Source: Opitutales bacterium
GTDB lineage: Bacteria > Verrucomicrobiota > Verrucomicrobiia > Opitutales > JABSRG01
DNA length: 40,174 bases
Direction of reading: 5' to 3'
Assembly: GCA_013215165.1 (NCBI GenBank)
Contig: JABSRG010000030.1
Coordinates: 1-40,174, forward strand
Shown here: positions 1 to 8,558 of the stretch, piece by piece
Numbering within the stretch: the stretch's first letter is position 1
Layout of the letters: each line of letters begins with the position of its first letter
Notes under the pieces: generated by a model
Databases searched by the model: none
What the model was told of the DNA's origin: nothing
Seen by the model: the letters and a program-made list of their open reading frames with translations, nothing else
Position numbers and translations under genes: made by a program

Positions 1-24
1 GTTCGAGCTGTTTACCTTTTGTCA

Positions 25-98
25 TCGCGGGTTGTGGTTGTTTTTGTTTTGTTATCCACTGACCTTCAGTGGTTTAACCGCAACTCGCGATACTTTTT
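25..98 (+). terminator. Long hairpin followed by a T run, probable terminator or structured RNA end
   Basis: A 15-bp outer stem pairs 25-39 with 76-90. All 15 positions pair if two are G-U wobbles, which occur only in the plus-strand RNA. An inner 7-bp stem (56-62 with 66-72) has a 3-base loop. The outer stem is followed by TAC and six T at 94-99. This looks like an intrinsic terminator of a plus-strand gene lying left of the window. It could equally be the 3' end of a small structured RNA. Confidence 0.55.
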
Positions 99-135
99 TA
101 TGCAAAATCCGGGCTAGACCTGAGCGAGCCAAGCG

Positions 136-542
136 GTGAGTTTTTTTGGACGCAAACATCCCATTCTCAGCATCGAATGCTGGAAGTGGATTGAGGCGCT
201 TGGTTGAAGTGCTTAACGAGCGGGGGTCTACTATTTCTTCTAGCTATGCCGAGGAAGAAGCCCGGCGAAACATATTGTTGAAAAGGCCGAAATGTCTTTC
301 GGAATTTCAGAGCGTTATAAGAGGCGTCACGGTTGTTGTGGGTATAGATCGCGACATACCGCTCGAGGTCGCTGCCAAAGATCGTCCAATTCTTGCAACT
401 GCGATCGACCAGGAATGTAGTCATTTATTGACAGGAGATAAACGTGACTTTGGTCATCTGTTTGGTGTCGAAGTCGAGGGGAACAAAAATAGTCTCCCCT
501 AGAATGCTTGTTGAAGATCTCGCTGCATTATTGGACGACTGA
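136..542 (+). pseudogene. PIN-domain toxin-like gene with two frame breaks
   Basis: The readable part is a PIN-domain RNase resembling toxin components of toxin-antitoxin modules. It shows the N-terminal LDAN-like strand with the first catalytic Asp, a central SYAEEEARRN helix and a C-terminal HLLTGDKRDFG motif. The intact frame as read runs 146-502 from a TTG codon. Two single-base changes would restore a more normal gene. Removing one T from the seven-T run at 141-147 links GTG at 136 to give M-S-F-L-D-A-N. Removing one A from the five-A run near 484-488 replaces the short NSLP end with an IVSPRMLVEDLAALLDD tail ending at TGA 540-542, which is the usual end of this family. No antitoxin gene is recognisable upstream. 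It is either a real pseudogene or two homopolymer errors. Confidence 0.7.
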
Positions 543-588
543 TCTAACGGGTCGTTGTCCTAGATAGCTGCGCGGGAATGAGCAGGAA

Positions 589-2556
589 TCACGCTCCAGC
601 TCGTGCTCTTGCATCGGCTTCTATGGCAGCACTGAGGGTTTGGAGCGTTGCTCTGGTTTGTTCTTTGACGGCTGGTAGTGATTCGACGTCTGAAACATCT
701 TCACGGGCAAAGACGTAGAACTTGATCTTCGGCTCAGTGCCACTACCGCGAACCGCATAGCTGTATCCATTATCGAGTTCGACGACGTAAAAATCCTGCT
801 TGGGTATGGATTTGCCGTCAGCATCGGTAAAGTCGTCGCGTCCAAAGTCCTTGATGTTTGTCACTCCAAAATCACCTATTTTCTTTGGAGTCGTGCTGCG
901 GTAGGATTCTAAGATGTTGCGGATTTTCTGTGCGCCGGATGCACCTTCGTAGACAATGTTAATGAGCTTTTCACTATAATAACCATAGGTTGCATACAAG
1001 CTGTCGAGGAAGTCGGTCACTTTCATGCCCTGCTTTGCACACCAAGCGGCCATTTCAACAAACATGAGGACGGCAGCATTAGCGTCTTTGTCGCGGACAC
1101 GATCACTGCCGAGGTAGCCATAGCTTTCCTCACCGCCAAAGACGTAGTAGGTAGAGTATTCCTGGAGCAGTTCGATGCGCGTGCCGAGTTCGGTAGCATC
1201 ATAGTCTAGGGCGATACCTTCTTCCTCCAACAAGCGCTCCTTTAATACTTCTTCATAGTCACGGAGTTTTTCACCGATGAACTTAAAGCCGGTAAGGGTA
1301 TTGATAATCTTCAGCCCGTGTTTCTTCGCTATCGCTTCCTGAAGTGGGGTGGTGACGAAGGTTTTGATGAGGGCGCAGTTCTTGCAATCGCCTTCTGGTA
1401 GAACGCCACCCTCTTTAAGGGTGAGGATCCGGTATTCGGCAATCAGTGAGCCGATCATGTTCCCCGTTAGGAGCTGAAGTTCACCATTTGCATTACGCAC
1501 GGCCGCCCCCATACGATCTGCATCTGGATCTGTGGCGAGAACGATTTCCGCCTGGGTCTCTTCGGCCTTTGCCAATGCCAAAGTGAGCGCTTCGCTGTTT
1601 TCTGGGTTCGGTGATTTGACAGTCGGAAAGGCGGAGTGGAGCTCGTCCTGTTCGGGAACGTTTATAACTTCAACATCGAGGTTCTTGAGAGCAGGGACGG
1701 ACATGATGCCGCCTGTTCCGTGGATCGGTGTGAAGACGACTTTGGGTGAGACAGATTTTAAAGTGTCTTCATCTAGGATATTTTCCTCGAGGGCTTCTAG
1801 GTAGGCTTGGTCCGCATCCTCATCTAGCGTAGTTACAGCGCTGACATCGACGTCAAGGAAGGGAATCAACTCATCGAGTGAGAGCTTTTTTACCTCAGCG
1901 ACGATAGACTCTGCATGGGGTGAAACGACTTGCGCTCCATCTTCGAAATAGGCTTTGAATCCGTTGTCGTGAGGGGGGTTGTGGCTGGCTGTTATCACCA
2001 CACCGCAGGTTGCGCTTAAATATCTTACTGAGAAGCTTAGCTGGGGTGTGGAGCGCGGGCCGGTAAAAATGAAGGCTTCACCCCCGAGTTTAACGAATGT
2101 CGACGCTGCAAGTTCGCTAAAGTAGCGGGAGAAATGACGCACATCGTGAGCGATGACTAGCTTAGGCTTACCGTAGGCATGTGGCTTTTCTCCTAGGTAT
2201 CGTGTGGTGTATTTGTATAGGCCTATAGTCGCTTTAATTATATTGAAGTCGTTCAACATGTTGGAGCCGATCCCCGGATGTTCCGGAGTGCCCTGTGGGC
2301 CGAGGGTTCCCTGCTCAACACGCGTGATGGTGCGGCCGATAGTGCGGCCGCGCATGCCTCCGGTGCCAAAGACGATTTGTTGGTAGAAGCGGTCGTTCAA
2401 CTCGGTCCATTGCTCTTTTTCAACCAGCTCTTTGAGGCTAGACTGCGCCCATTCTGGAAGTATGGCACAGTCTGTCCAGGCAGAGAGTTGCTCTGCGGTT
2501 GAAGGTAGGATGTCGCCGCGTTCTGTCGCTGCTTTTATGGTGTCGTTTATAGACAT
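589..2556 (-). CDS. Phosphoglucomutase/phosphomannomutase family protein
   Basis: This cytoplasmic alpha-D-phosphohexomutase moves phosphate between C1 and C6 of a hexose, most likely glucose. All four family signatures are present in the 655 residues: the phosphoserine loop TASHNP near residues 189-194, the metal loop DPDADR near 343-348, the sugar-binding loop GGEESYG near 474-480, and the phosphate-binding RGSGTEPK near 603-610. The length and the inserts match the longer PGM2/PgcA-like branch rather than the 450-residue GlmM or ManB type. With the neighbouring UDPGP-type pyrophosphorylase it would supply hexose 1-phosphate for sugar nucleotides. The upstream gene ends 35 bp away on the same strand, so co-transcription is plausible. 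Substrate preference between glucose and mannose cannot be read from the sequence. Confidence 0.92.
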   Translation of the reverse strand: MSINDTIKAATERGDILPSTAEQLSAWTDCAILPEWAQSSLKELVEKEQWTELNDRFYQQIVFGTGGMRGRTIGRTITRVEQGTLGPQGTPEHPGIGSNMLNDFNIIKATIGLYKYTTRYLGEKPHAYGKPKLVIAHDVRHFSRYFSELAASTFVKLGGEAFIFTGPRSTPQLSFSVRYLSATCGVVITASHNPPHDNGFKAYFEDGAQVVSPHAESIVAEVKKLSLDELIPFLDVDVSAVTTLDEDADQAYLEALEENILDEDTLKSVSPKVVFTPIHGTGGIMSVPALKNLDVEVINVPEQDELHSAFPTVKSPNPENSEALTLALAKAEETQAEIVLATDPDADRMGAAVRNANGELQLLTGNMIGSLIAEYRILTLKEGGVLPEGDCKNCALIKTFVTTPLQEAIAKKHGLKIINTLTGFKFIGEKLRDYEEVLKERLLEEEGIALDYDATELGTRIELLQEYSTYYVFGGEESYGYLGSDRVRDKDANAAVLMFVEMAAWCAKQGMKVTDFLDSLYATYGYYSEKLINIVYEGASGAQKIRNILESYRSTTPKKIGDFGVTNIKDFGRDDFTDADGKSIPKQDFYVVELDNGYSYAVRGSGTEPKIKFYVFAREDVSDVESLPAVKEQTRATLQTLSAAIEADARARAGA

Positions 2557-2590
2557 ACTGAAGAGGAGTTGAGAGTGGATGCCTGATGGA

Positions 2591-4021
2591 TCAGAGTGCG
2601 ATGTCGCGCTTCATGTCGGGACGGACTTCGAGGCCTTTCCAAGAGCGCCGAAAGCTGCCTGCATCGGTGCCAAAAAGAGGGCTGATTTCAATCTTGATTT
2701 CAGGAAGGCCAGTCTCGTCGGTGAGAATTGGTAAATCGGCAGCCTTCATCCACCGGGCGAATTGCCGCATCTGGTCTTGTTTGGAAGTCTCTGGAGAATC
2801 CACGCCTTCAGCGTTTTTTACCGGAGAAAAATCATCTTCCCGTGCGGTTTCGATAATGACTGGATTTGCTGCGAACGGAAGTGCGTCGAAGACAAACATC
2901 TCGAATTTTACCCCGTTGGGTTCACTGGGCTTTTCGATGGTTTCGTCTGCCGCAACATAAGGGATCTTCTTGTTTGCTCGGTGAAAGGGAAGCTTAGCAT
3001 CGCTTGCTCCAGAGCCCAGTTTTTCGACGAAGTCACGGTCCAAGATATGAATAGCAATGCTACCTGCGATAAAACGAAGAGCCCCATCGGAGTCGGCTTG
3101 CTCGCATAAGTCATCGGGCATGTCGCTATACTCGATGACGCAGTGTTTTTCATTCTGGACACAGAAGTGGCCGACTTTCTCGAGTGGGTAGGCCTTCTTG
3201 ACCATCTTGCTCGACATGTCCGAACCGGCGAGCGCGTGGAAGCCGATGAAGGTAGGATCGATGCAACGGACGAGGGGGTTGTCGACCTGAAAGTAGCTGA
3301 TGATGTCGATGCCCAGCTCTTTCATCTTTTCAGTGGCACCGCTGCGGAAAAGTGCGCGTAAGCTGCCGCCATGTCCATCTGGGCTCATGGCGATTTCTGA
3401 GGGGCTAGAAAGGATAATCTTTCCTTGGAAGTCCACAGCAGGCATCAGGCCCTGGCTGAAGAACATGACTTGGTCGCTGTCGAGACCGAAGAAGTGGTTT
3501 TCCTGGAATGCCGATACGGTGGCATCATGGTTGATCTTACTGGTCATGATAAACCAAGGGATCGTGCACCCGTAAGTCCGTTGGGCGGCAATGATCTTCT
3601 CTGCGAAGACTGCGAAGAGGGTTTTACCTTTGATCGGAGTGACAGGGAAGGTGCCTTTGGGGCCATTGAAACCGAGGCGTGTTCCTTGGCCTCCTGCGAC
3701 AACGAATGCTGCGACACGGCCAGCTCTGAGCGCCTCTTCGCCCGCCTTAAGGGCCTGTTCCCACTCGGGATCCTGATTTCCCATGCTCGGGAGGGCCTTG
3801 TATGGTGCCGGTTCGAGACTTGAAAAATCGTGTTCTTCGTCGACTTCGACTTTGACGAGAGTTTCGACGAGATAGGTAAGCTCGGCTAGGTCGATACTGC
3901 TTGCTTGCTCGACCAAATTTGTTTTCTCCGCTTGAGAGAGAGAATCCCAATGGTGGAACACCTGGCCTTGTCCGGCTTGTTCAAAAGACTGAATGAGGGT
4001 GCGGGTAATGTCAGCTGTCAT
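2591..4021 (-). CDS. UDPGP-type UTP-sugar-1-phosphate uridylyltransferase (UDP-GlcNAc pyrophosphorylase-like)
   Basis: The enzyme condenses UTP with a sugar 1-phosphate to give a UDP-sugar and pyrophosphate. The nucleotide-binding loop VVAGGQGTRLGFNGPKG is near residues 107-123 of the chosen product, followed by a KGKTLF segment, as in the eukaryote-like UAP1/UDPGP family rather than the GalU or GlmU families. The frame is open to 4072, but the extra 17 residues are unlike the family. ATG at 4021, giving a start MTADITRT, is preferred and yields about 476 residues. The gene lies just upstream of the phosphohexomutase and probably shares its transcript. GlcNAc-1-P is the likely substrate by resemblance to UAP1. 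Glucose-1-P is possible. Confidence 0.85.
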   Translation of the reverse strand: MTADITRTLIQSFEQAGQGQVFHHWDSLSQAEKTNLVEQASSIDLAELTYLVETLVKVEVDEEHDFSSLEPAPYKALPSMGNQDPEWEQALKAGEEALRAGRVAAFVVAGGQGTRLGFNGPKGTFPVTPIKGKTLFAVFAEKIIAAQRTYGCTIPWFIMTSKINHDATVSAFQENHFFGLDSDQVMFFSQGLMPAVDFQGKIILSSPSEIAMSPDGHGGSLRALFRSGATEKMKELGIDIISYFQVDNPLVRCIDPTFIGFHALAGSDMSSKMVKKAYPLEKVGHFCVQNEKHCVIEYSDMPDDLCEQADSDGALRFIAGSIAIHILDRDFVEKLGSGASDAKLPFHRANKKIPYVAADETIEKPSEPNGVKFEMFVFDALPFAANPVIIETAREDDFSPVKNAEGVDSPETSKQDQMRQFARWMKAADLPILTDETGLPEIKIEISPLFGTDAGSFRRSWKGLEVRPDMKRDIAL

Positions 4022-4142
4022 TATTTGCTGTGGGTTTCCACACACCCTCGAAATTTGTCCATGCGACGGCAAGCATAGGTTAGCTGCTGTCGCATGTTTT
4101 CCGTTCTAGGCGGCTGCATGAACCGCCCGTAAAGAAAGGTTT

Positions 4143-4616
4143 CTAAAGAACGGTCGCTTTTTCGATTTTCACAGGTTTGCGCGGCTTGTCGCGAGGATCG
4201 GTATCTACAGCTTCGATGGCATCGATAACATCGGATCCTTCGGTGACTTCACCGAAGATTGTGTGACGCATATTAAGCCATGGGCACTCAATTGTGGTGA
4301 CAAAGAACTGGCTGCCGTTGGTGTTTGGGCCGGCGTTCGCCATCGCGAGGAGATATTTACGATCGAATTTCACATTGGGGTCGACCTCATCCTCAAAGGG
4401 TTTGCCCCAGATGGACTCACCACCCATGCCTGTGCCCGTTGGATCGCCACCTTGGAGCATGAACTCTTTGATGATCCGGTGGAATATGAGCCCATCGTAA
4501 TAGCCGTTTTTGGCATGCGTTGTGAAGTTTTCGCAGGTTTTCGGAGCGATATCTTCAAATAGAGCTACCGTAAAAGTCCCGTGATTCGTTTCGATTTTGA
4601 TTTGGGTTTTAGCCAT
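4143..4616 (-). CDS. Cyclophilin-type peptidyl-prolyl cis-trans isomerase
   Basis: A cyclophilin that catalyses proline cis-trans isomerisation during folding. The conserved blocks are ENFTTHAKNGYYDG, FHRIIKEFMLQGGDPTGTG (active-site Arg, Phe and Gln), LAMANAGPNTNGSQFFVTT and HTIFGEV. The open frame extends to 4646 from a TTG codon. The ATG at 4616, giving MAKTQIKIETNHG, starts exactly at the family's first beta strand and is preferred, for 157 residues. No signal peptide or membrane segment is seen, so it is cytoplasmic. It lies alone between unknown gene 4685-5440 and the pyrophosphorylase, all on the same strand. Confidence 0.95.
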   Translation of the reverse strand: MAKTQIKIETNHGTFTVALFEDIAPKTCENFTTHAKNGYYDGLIFHRIIKEFMLQGGDPTGTGMGGESIWGKPFEDEVDPNVKFDRKYLLAMANAGPNTNGSQFFVTTIECPWLNMRHTIFGEVTEGSDVIDAIEAVDTDPRDKPRKPVKIEKATVL

Positions 4617-4684
4617 AAGGTCCGGAAGTTGAGCGGAAAGTTTCAAGGCGACAAGGCTTTACCCTATTCAGGCGCGTTTCAGAC

Positions 4685-5440
4685 TCACTTTGGCAGGTCG
4701 AAAAACACCTTCAGCGTGCCAATATTCAAAGCGGCTTCTGTGAGTTCCACTGTCGATACAGGCTTTCCATCCACTAGGGTCTCGGTCTTGAAAGGGACCG
4801 GAAGGCCATCGATCTGTTGGTAATCTCCATACTTCACAACAATTACGGAACCATCGGGAAGTGTGAGCTTTCGCTCTCTTTCAAGGAAGTCTCGAGCATC
4901 GATTTTCATTTCGATACGAATATCCTCGGCGTGCGTATCTCGCGGAGTAACCGTGGCCAGGTAAATTCGAGGATTGGCCGGATCGACAGATATTGCCGCT
5001 GTGCGCCTTTGTTCTCGTAGGGTCCACAGCGGATTGTCGAATTCTGCTTCCAGAGAGAGATGCAGGCGTTGGGTTGGATCGCTGATGATTTCCGTATTCA
5101 GCCAGTCTCCACCGTGGCGCACGCCCTTCCAGACGACCTCTTCAGTAACTGCCGTTACCCAGGTTTCTTCGACACTCAGACCAAATTCAAAGCGCATCAG
5201 GTCTGGGCGTCTCTTGAAAAATCGAAATGGGAAACTCCCTGATCCGTCGGCAAAGCTGATTTCCCCAATGAGCCGGCTACTCATGATACCCTTCATGAGT
5301 GCGTCACCACCCTGTGCGCGATAATAACGGGTAAGGACGTAGACTCCTAGGTCTTGGCCCTCTAAGGGTGGGTTGTCTTGAGCGCTAGCTTGAATATTGA
5401 AGGCCAAGACAGCCAGGGCCACGGCGATGAAAAATTTCAC
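4685..5440 (-). CDS. Exported protein of unknown function, LolA-like appearance
   Basis: The 251-residue product begins with a clear Sec signal peptide (MKFFIAVALAVLAFNIQASA, cleavage likely near residue 20), so it is periplasmic or outer-membrane facing. The mature part is beta-rich with the pattern RYYRAQGGDALMKGI, then FRFFKRRPDLMRFEF, then GDYQQIDGLPVPFKTE. This is typical of LolA/LolB-fold or outer-membrane lipoprotein sorting-like proteins: a strand announcing the substrate, then KxRPDLMR, then a late DGLPxPF turn. There is no lipobox. The upstream gene 5451-6008 ends 10 bp before its start, so the two are likely co-translated. The function is not known. Confidence 0.75.
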   Translation of the reverse strand: MKFFIAVALAVLAFNIQASAQDNPPLEGQDLGVYVLTRYYRAQGGDALMKGIMSSRLIGEISFADGSGSFPFRFFKRRPDLMRFEFGLSVEETWVTAVTEEVVWKGVRHGGDWLNTEIISDPTQRLHLSLEAEFDNPLWTLREQRRTAAISVDPANPRIYLATVTPRDTHAEDIRIEMKIDARDFLERERKLTLPDGSVIVVKYGDYQQIDGLPVPFKTETLVDGKPVSTVELTEAALNIGTLKVFFDLPK

Positions 5441-5450
5441 CGAGTAAGGC

Positions 5451-6008
5451 CTACACAGGGCGGATGCACGTTGTTCTTGGGAGTCCGATGATGCAACCTT
5501 CGCGATCGATAAGGAGCATGTCGACTGCTTTGGCGATTTCTCGGTTCCAATGCATGAAAGCGCTTATCCAATCGATATGGAGTCCTTTAACTTTTAAAGG
5601 TTCGCGATGGTTGATTCCTTCTCCAGAAATCGTCGCAAGTGTTTCATCAGTAGATGCATTCGTGACTAAGATGAACACGGTTGAAGGTCCGTCTGCTCCG
5701 TCTAAATCGTGAATTTGGGCATCAGTCGCGGGTTGAGTCCCGTCGAAGAGAATATTTTTTTCCTCCTGAATATCTGTCTCTCGGCCTTGAAGAATAGCAG
5801 TCACGGAATCCTCCAAGATCGCTTGTGGGTCTGCGTAGCTTCCCCCTTCGCTGATCATGGTAGCCAGTGCTGGTAGAAAGGACAGAGTGCAGTGTGGCAG
5901 CTGTTGAACCGTGCCTGGAAAGGCCAGAGCGTTTTGAATACAAGAATGCGTTTCGTTTTGACAAAATGTGTCCCATGCCGGGGGCAGGGAGTCAGTAGGC
6001 GAAGACAT
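5451..6008 (-). CDS. Hypothetical protein
   Basis: I do not recognise the family of this 185-residue product. It has no signal peptide or membrane helix. It contains an acidic middle (GADGPSTVFILVTNASTDE) and a C-terminal block HIDWISAFMHWNREIAKAVDMLL followed by a short DREGCIIGLPR turn. Cysteines occur at about residues 16, 24, 40, 172 and 181. It is on the same strand as, and 10 bp upstream of, the LolA-like exported protein, so they are probably one transcription unit. Coding character is supported by unbroken length and normal composition. Confidence 0.6.
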   Translation of the reverse strand: MSSPTDSLPPAWDTFCQNETHSCIQNALAFPGTVQQLPHCTLSFLPALATMISEGGSYADPQAILEDSVTAILQGRETDIQEEKNILFDGTQPATDAQIHDLDGADGPSTVFILVTNASTDETLATISGEGINHREPLKVKGLHIDWISAFMHWNREIAKAVDMLLIDREGCIIGLPRTTCIRPV

Positions 6009-6132
6009 CTTGATGGCTACTCGTTGAGGTTGTGGAGGTGAGGACGGGCAGACCGAAAGTGTATGCCCGGTGATTTATTTAAAGGACGGTTTGACGGTGT
6101 TAAAGATATATGTGCAACCTGCAACTATATTG

Positions 6133-7215
6133 TTACATCAGCTCCGGTCTATTTTCGCCAATTCGCTTCACCAGCTTTTTGATGTCCTGCGTGCAATCCT
6201 TTTTGCAAATAAGGGTGGCGTCCGGAGTCTGAACGACAATGAGGTCATCGACACCCAGTAGGGCAACGGTGTGGTCTTTGCCGGCGTAGATAATATTATT
6301 CGATGCGTCGCTACAGTAGGCATTGCCACGTATAGTGTTTCCTTGTTTGTCAGCTGGAAAATGGCGCTCTAGCGCGGTCCATTCGCCGACGTCATCCCAA
6401 TCAAAAGCTGATTCAAGGCAGGCGACGTTCTCAGCATTTTCGATGATGGCGTAGTCGACAGAGATTTTTTTCAAACTCGGGTAGTGTTGCTCCAGAGATT
6501 TGTTGAGAGCGACGCCGCGGCTTAGATCAGTATCGATGGCTTGTAGCGCTCCGTAAAGATCAGGAGTAAAGGTCTTGAGTGCCGTATCAATGGTCGCAAC
6601 TGACCAGATAAACATCCCGGCATTCCAAAAATATTCGCCTGATGCTAGGTATTTTTCTGCCGTCTCGGGTTCTGGTTTTTCGACGAAGCGTTGGACTTCG
6701 AAGACGTCGCGATCCATAGACTGCCCCGTAACCCCCCCACGGTGAATATAGCCATAGCCAGTGGCAGGATGAGTCGGTTTAATACCTATGGTTACGATTA
6801 CCGAACGTCGCATTGCTTCCGTCAGCGCGGCATCCAGGACCGCTTGGAATCCACTTGCGTCGGCAATTGCAGCGTCGGCTGGGAGCATGGCAAATGCAGC
6901 CTGAGGGTCCTCTCGCTTTACCAGCAAGGTTGCGAGTCCAACTGCTGCGGCTGTATCTCGTCCCTCAGGTTCACCAATGACACGCTCGGGTCGCAACTGA
7001 GGACATACCTCTAAAACCGCGTCGCGCTGTTCCGTGTTGGTAATGACAAAGACATTTTCCACGGGAATGTCAGCAGGAAGCCTTTCAACCGTTTGGGTGA
7101 TCATCGCCTTGTCCCCGACGATCGGGAGCAATTGCTTAGGACGCTTGAGGCGGCTTTGAGGCCAAAAGCGTTCACCTTTTCCACCGGCCATGATTACGAC
7201 GTATTTATTCGGCAT
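6133..7215 (-). CDS. manC: Mannose-1-phosphate guanylyltransferase
   Basis: The enzyme makes GDP-mannose from GTP and mannose 1-phosphate in the cytoplasm. The start MPNKYVVIMAGGKGERFWPQ carries the nucleotidyltransferase signature with catalytic Arg and Lys (RLKRPKQLLP). Further family blocks are EPEGRDTAAAVGLA, the MLPADAAI Asp motif, FVEKPEPETAE, EYFWNAGMFIW and FDWDDVGEW. The open frame reaches 7266, but ATG at 7215 begins exactly at the family start and is chosen, giving 360 residues. The C-terminal isomerase domain of the bifunctional type (about 470 residues) is absent, so this is the monofunctional form. It would supply GDP-mannose for envelope glycans. The gene symbol follows family usage. 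Confidence 0.9.
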   Translation of the reverse strand: MPNKYVVIMAGGKGERFWPQSRLKRPKQLLPIVGDKAMITQTVERLPADIPVENVFVITNTEQRDAVLEVCPQLRPERVIGEPEGRDTAAAVGLATLLVKREDPQAAFAMLPADAAIADASGFQAVLDAALTEAMRRSVIVTIGIKPTHPATGYGYIHRGGVTGQSMDRDVFEVQRFVEKPEPETAEKYLASGEYFWNAGMFIWSVATIDTALKTFTPDLYGALQAIDTDLSRGVALNKSLEQHYPSLKKISVDYAIIENAENVACLESAFDWDDVGEWTALERHFPADKQGNTIRGNAYCSDASNNIIYAGKDHTVALLGVDDLIVVQTPDATLICKKDCTQDIKKLVKRIGENRPELM

Positions 7216-7281
7216 AGAGTCTAAATTAGCATTTCGATCGAATCTGGCCAACGGGAATTCGCACAATCGTAAATTTGTTGC

Positions 7282-8166
7282 TTAACTCGCCTTGGTGACT
7301 CGCCCGCGAATAGCTTCGACGACCAAGAGGCATTTTTTCCAAGTTGGAACATAAGCACGTTCCGCGAATGGGTTGAGGTCTTGTTCCTCAATGGCGTCCA
7401 AGATGCCTGCGTAGACGCGTGCCATGATTTTCGCGCATTGCTGTGAGCCATCGTACGGAATCGCGCTGAGGCCTTCTCTGCCTAATTCATAGAAGTGACG
7501 GGCTCGTCCGATTTCATGCTCCATGATTTGTTTCCAGCGCTGGGTATGTGTGCCGGTTTCCAGATCTGTGTAGTCCAGACCATAGGAATCCAAAAGATCC
7601 ACCGGAAGGTAGCACCGTCCTCGGCCCCAATCCTCGTTCACATCTCGGAGGATGTTGGTGAGCTGCAAGGCTATGCCCATCTCGACCGCATGGGGAAGGG
7701 CATCTTGATCGCGGACCTCGAAGACACAGCACATGATCAGTCCGACTACGCTCGCCACATAGTAGCAATACATCTCCAGTTCGGGATAGGTCTGGAGTCG
7801 CTGGGGTTGACGATCCAAGCAACAGCCGTGGATCAGGTCTTGCCAGAAGGTTTTTGGAATGCCGAATTCTTGATTTACAATGCGAAAGGCAGGTGCCAGG
7901 GGCAGTGCATCATCACCTTCAAGTATTTTATCCAACTCTTTGTTGAGAAACTCCTGTGTAGGCGCTAAATCGGATTCTGGAGCCTCATCAATAATATCAT
8001 CCACATACCGACAATAAGCATAGACGGTGAAGGCAGCTAGGCGCTTGAATTTGGGTAGTGGGAACGAAGCAAAAAAGAAGCTCTTCGCATGATGGCGCGT
8101 AACTTGGCGACAATGTTCAATCGATTGAGCTAAGGACTTATTTTTAAACCATTGCCGATTCGCCAT
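7282..8166 (-). CDS. Squalene/phytoene synthase family protein
   Basis: A trans-isoprenyl diphosphate synthase of the head-to-head type. It carries both Asp-rich metal-binding motifs: YCRYVDDIIDE near residues 51-61 and NILRDVNEDWGRGRCYLP in the second half. Early HHAKSFFFAS matches the substrate-binding helix. The frame is open to 8241 from a TTG. ATG at 8166 (MANRQWFKNKS) gives about 294 residues, close to the usual 280-300 of HpnC/HpnD and CrtB. The product could be phytoene, or presqualene diphosphate for hopanoids. No carotenoid or hopanoid partner gene lies in the window, so the choice stays open. It is 66 bp upstream of manC on the same strand. Confidence 0.88.
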   Translation of the reverse strand: MANRQWFKNKSLAQSIEHCRQVTRHHAKSFFFASFPLPKFKRLAAFTVYAYCRYVDDIIDEAPESDLAPTQEFLNKELDKILEGDDALPLAPAFRIVNQEFGIPKTFWQDLIHGCCLDRQPQRLQTYPELEMYCYYVASVVGLIMCCVFEVRDQDALPHAVEMGIALQLTNILRDVNEDWGRGRCYLPVDLLDSYGLDYTDLETGTHTQRWKQIMEHEIGRARHFYELGREGLSAIPYDGSQQCAKIMARVYAGILDAIEEQDLNPFAERAYVPTWKKCLLVVEAIRGRVTKAS

Positions 8167-8276
8167 GGGTAAGTTCCAAGACTCCGGGATCTTGGCTGCG
8201 ACTTCGGGTGTGAAAGAATAAGGTCTCACACAAAGAGGCAAAGCAGCAAAAAGGAGAATAGCAAGGGCGTGTGTTT

Positions 8277-8471
8277 CTAGGGTTCTGGGCTGTCTAGATC
8301 AAACTTCACACCATTAGAGAGCGTATCTATATAATTTTCTCTGTCGAATCCAGTTGCGGAAAGCTCTTGCATCAAAGATTCCAAAGTACCCCACCTTCGT
8401 TCAGAGTCTGGGATTTGGCTGATGCTGTGTCGTGAAAAAACAGTCCGATCTGAGTAAGTGTCTGCGGTCTG
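8277..8471 (-). pseudogene. Open gene fragment lacking an upstream start
   Basis: The interval 8242-8558 between the synthase and the SMP-30 gene contains an open minus-strand frame of 64 codons, ending at TAG 8277-8279. It starts directly after TAA at 8472-8474. The only ATG is at 8372, leaving 31 residues. The residues upstream of it (SDRTVFSRHSISQIPDSERR, then WGTLESLMQEL) read like ordinary protein with no low-complexity bias, as does the tail GFDRENYIDTLSNGVKFDLD. It looks like the C-terminal end of a gene that lost its beginning. I do not recognise the family. A chance open frame cannot be excluded. Confidence 0.4.
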
Positions 8472-8558
8472 TTATCACAATAAGACCCTTGATGTGGTCC
8501 AGTTTGTACTCGAACTTGTTCGTTTGCCTCTTGGCGTGAGGCCAATTATACCCTCAGC

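Noticed and set aside
1-139. Antitoxin gene before the PIN toxin
   Set aside because: A frame is open from the window start to TGA 137-139, but its residues (for example FCYPLTFSGLTATRDTF) do not resemble any antitoxin and it overlaps the hairpin.
4095-4135. GC-rich hairpin between the cyclophilin and the pyrophosphorylase
   Set aside because: The GGCGG/CCGCC stem is only 5 bp and has no T run on either strand, so no terminator was called.
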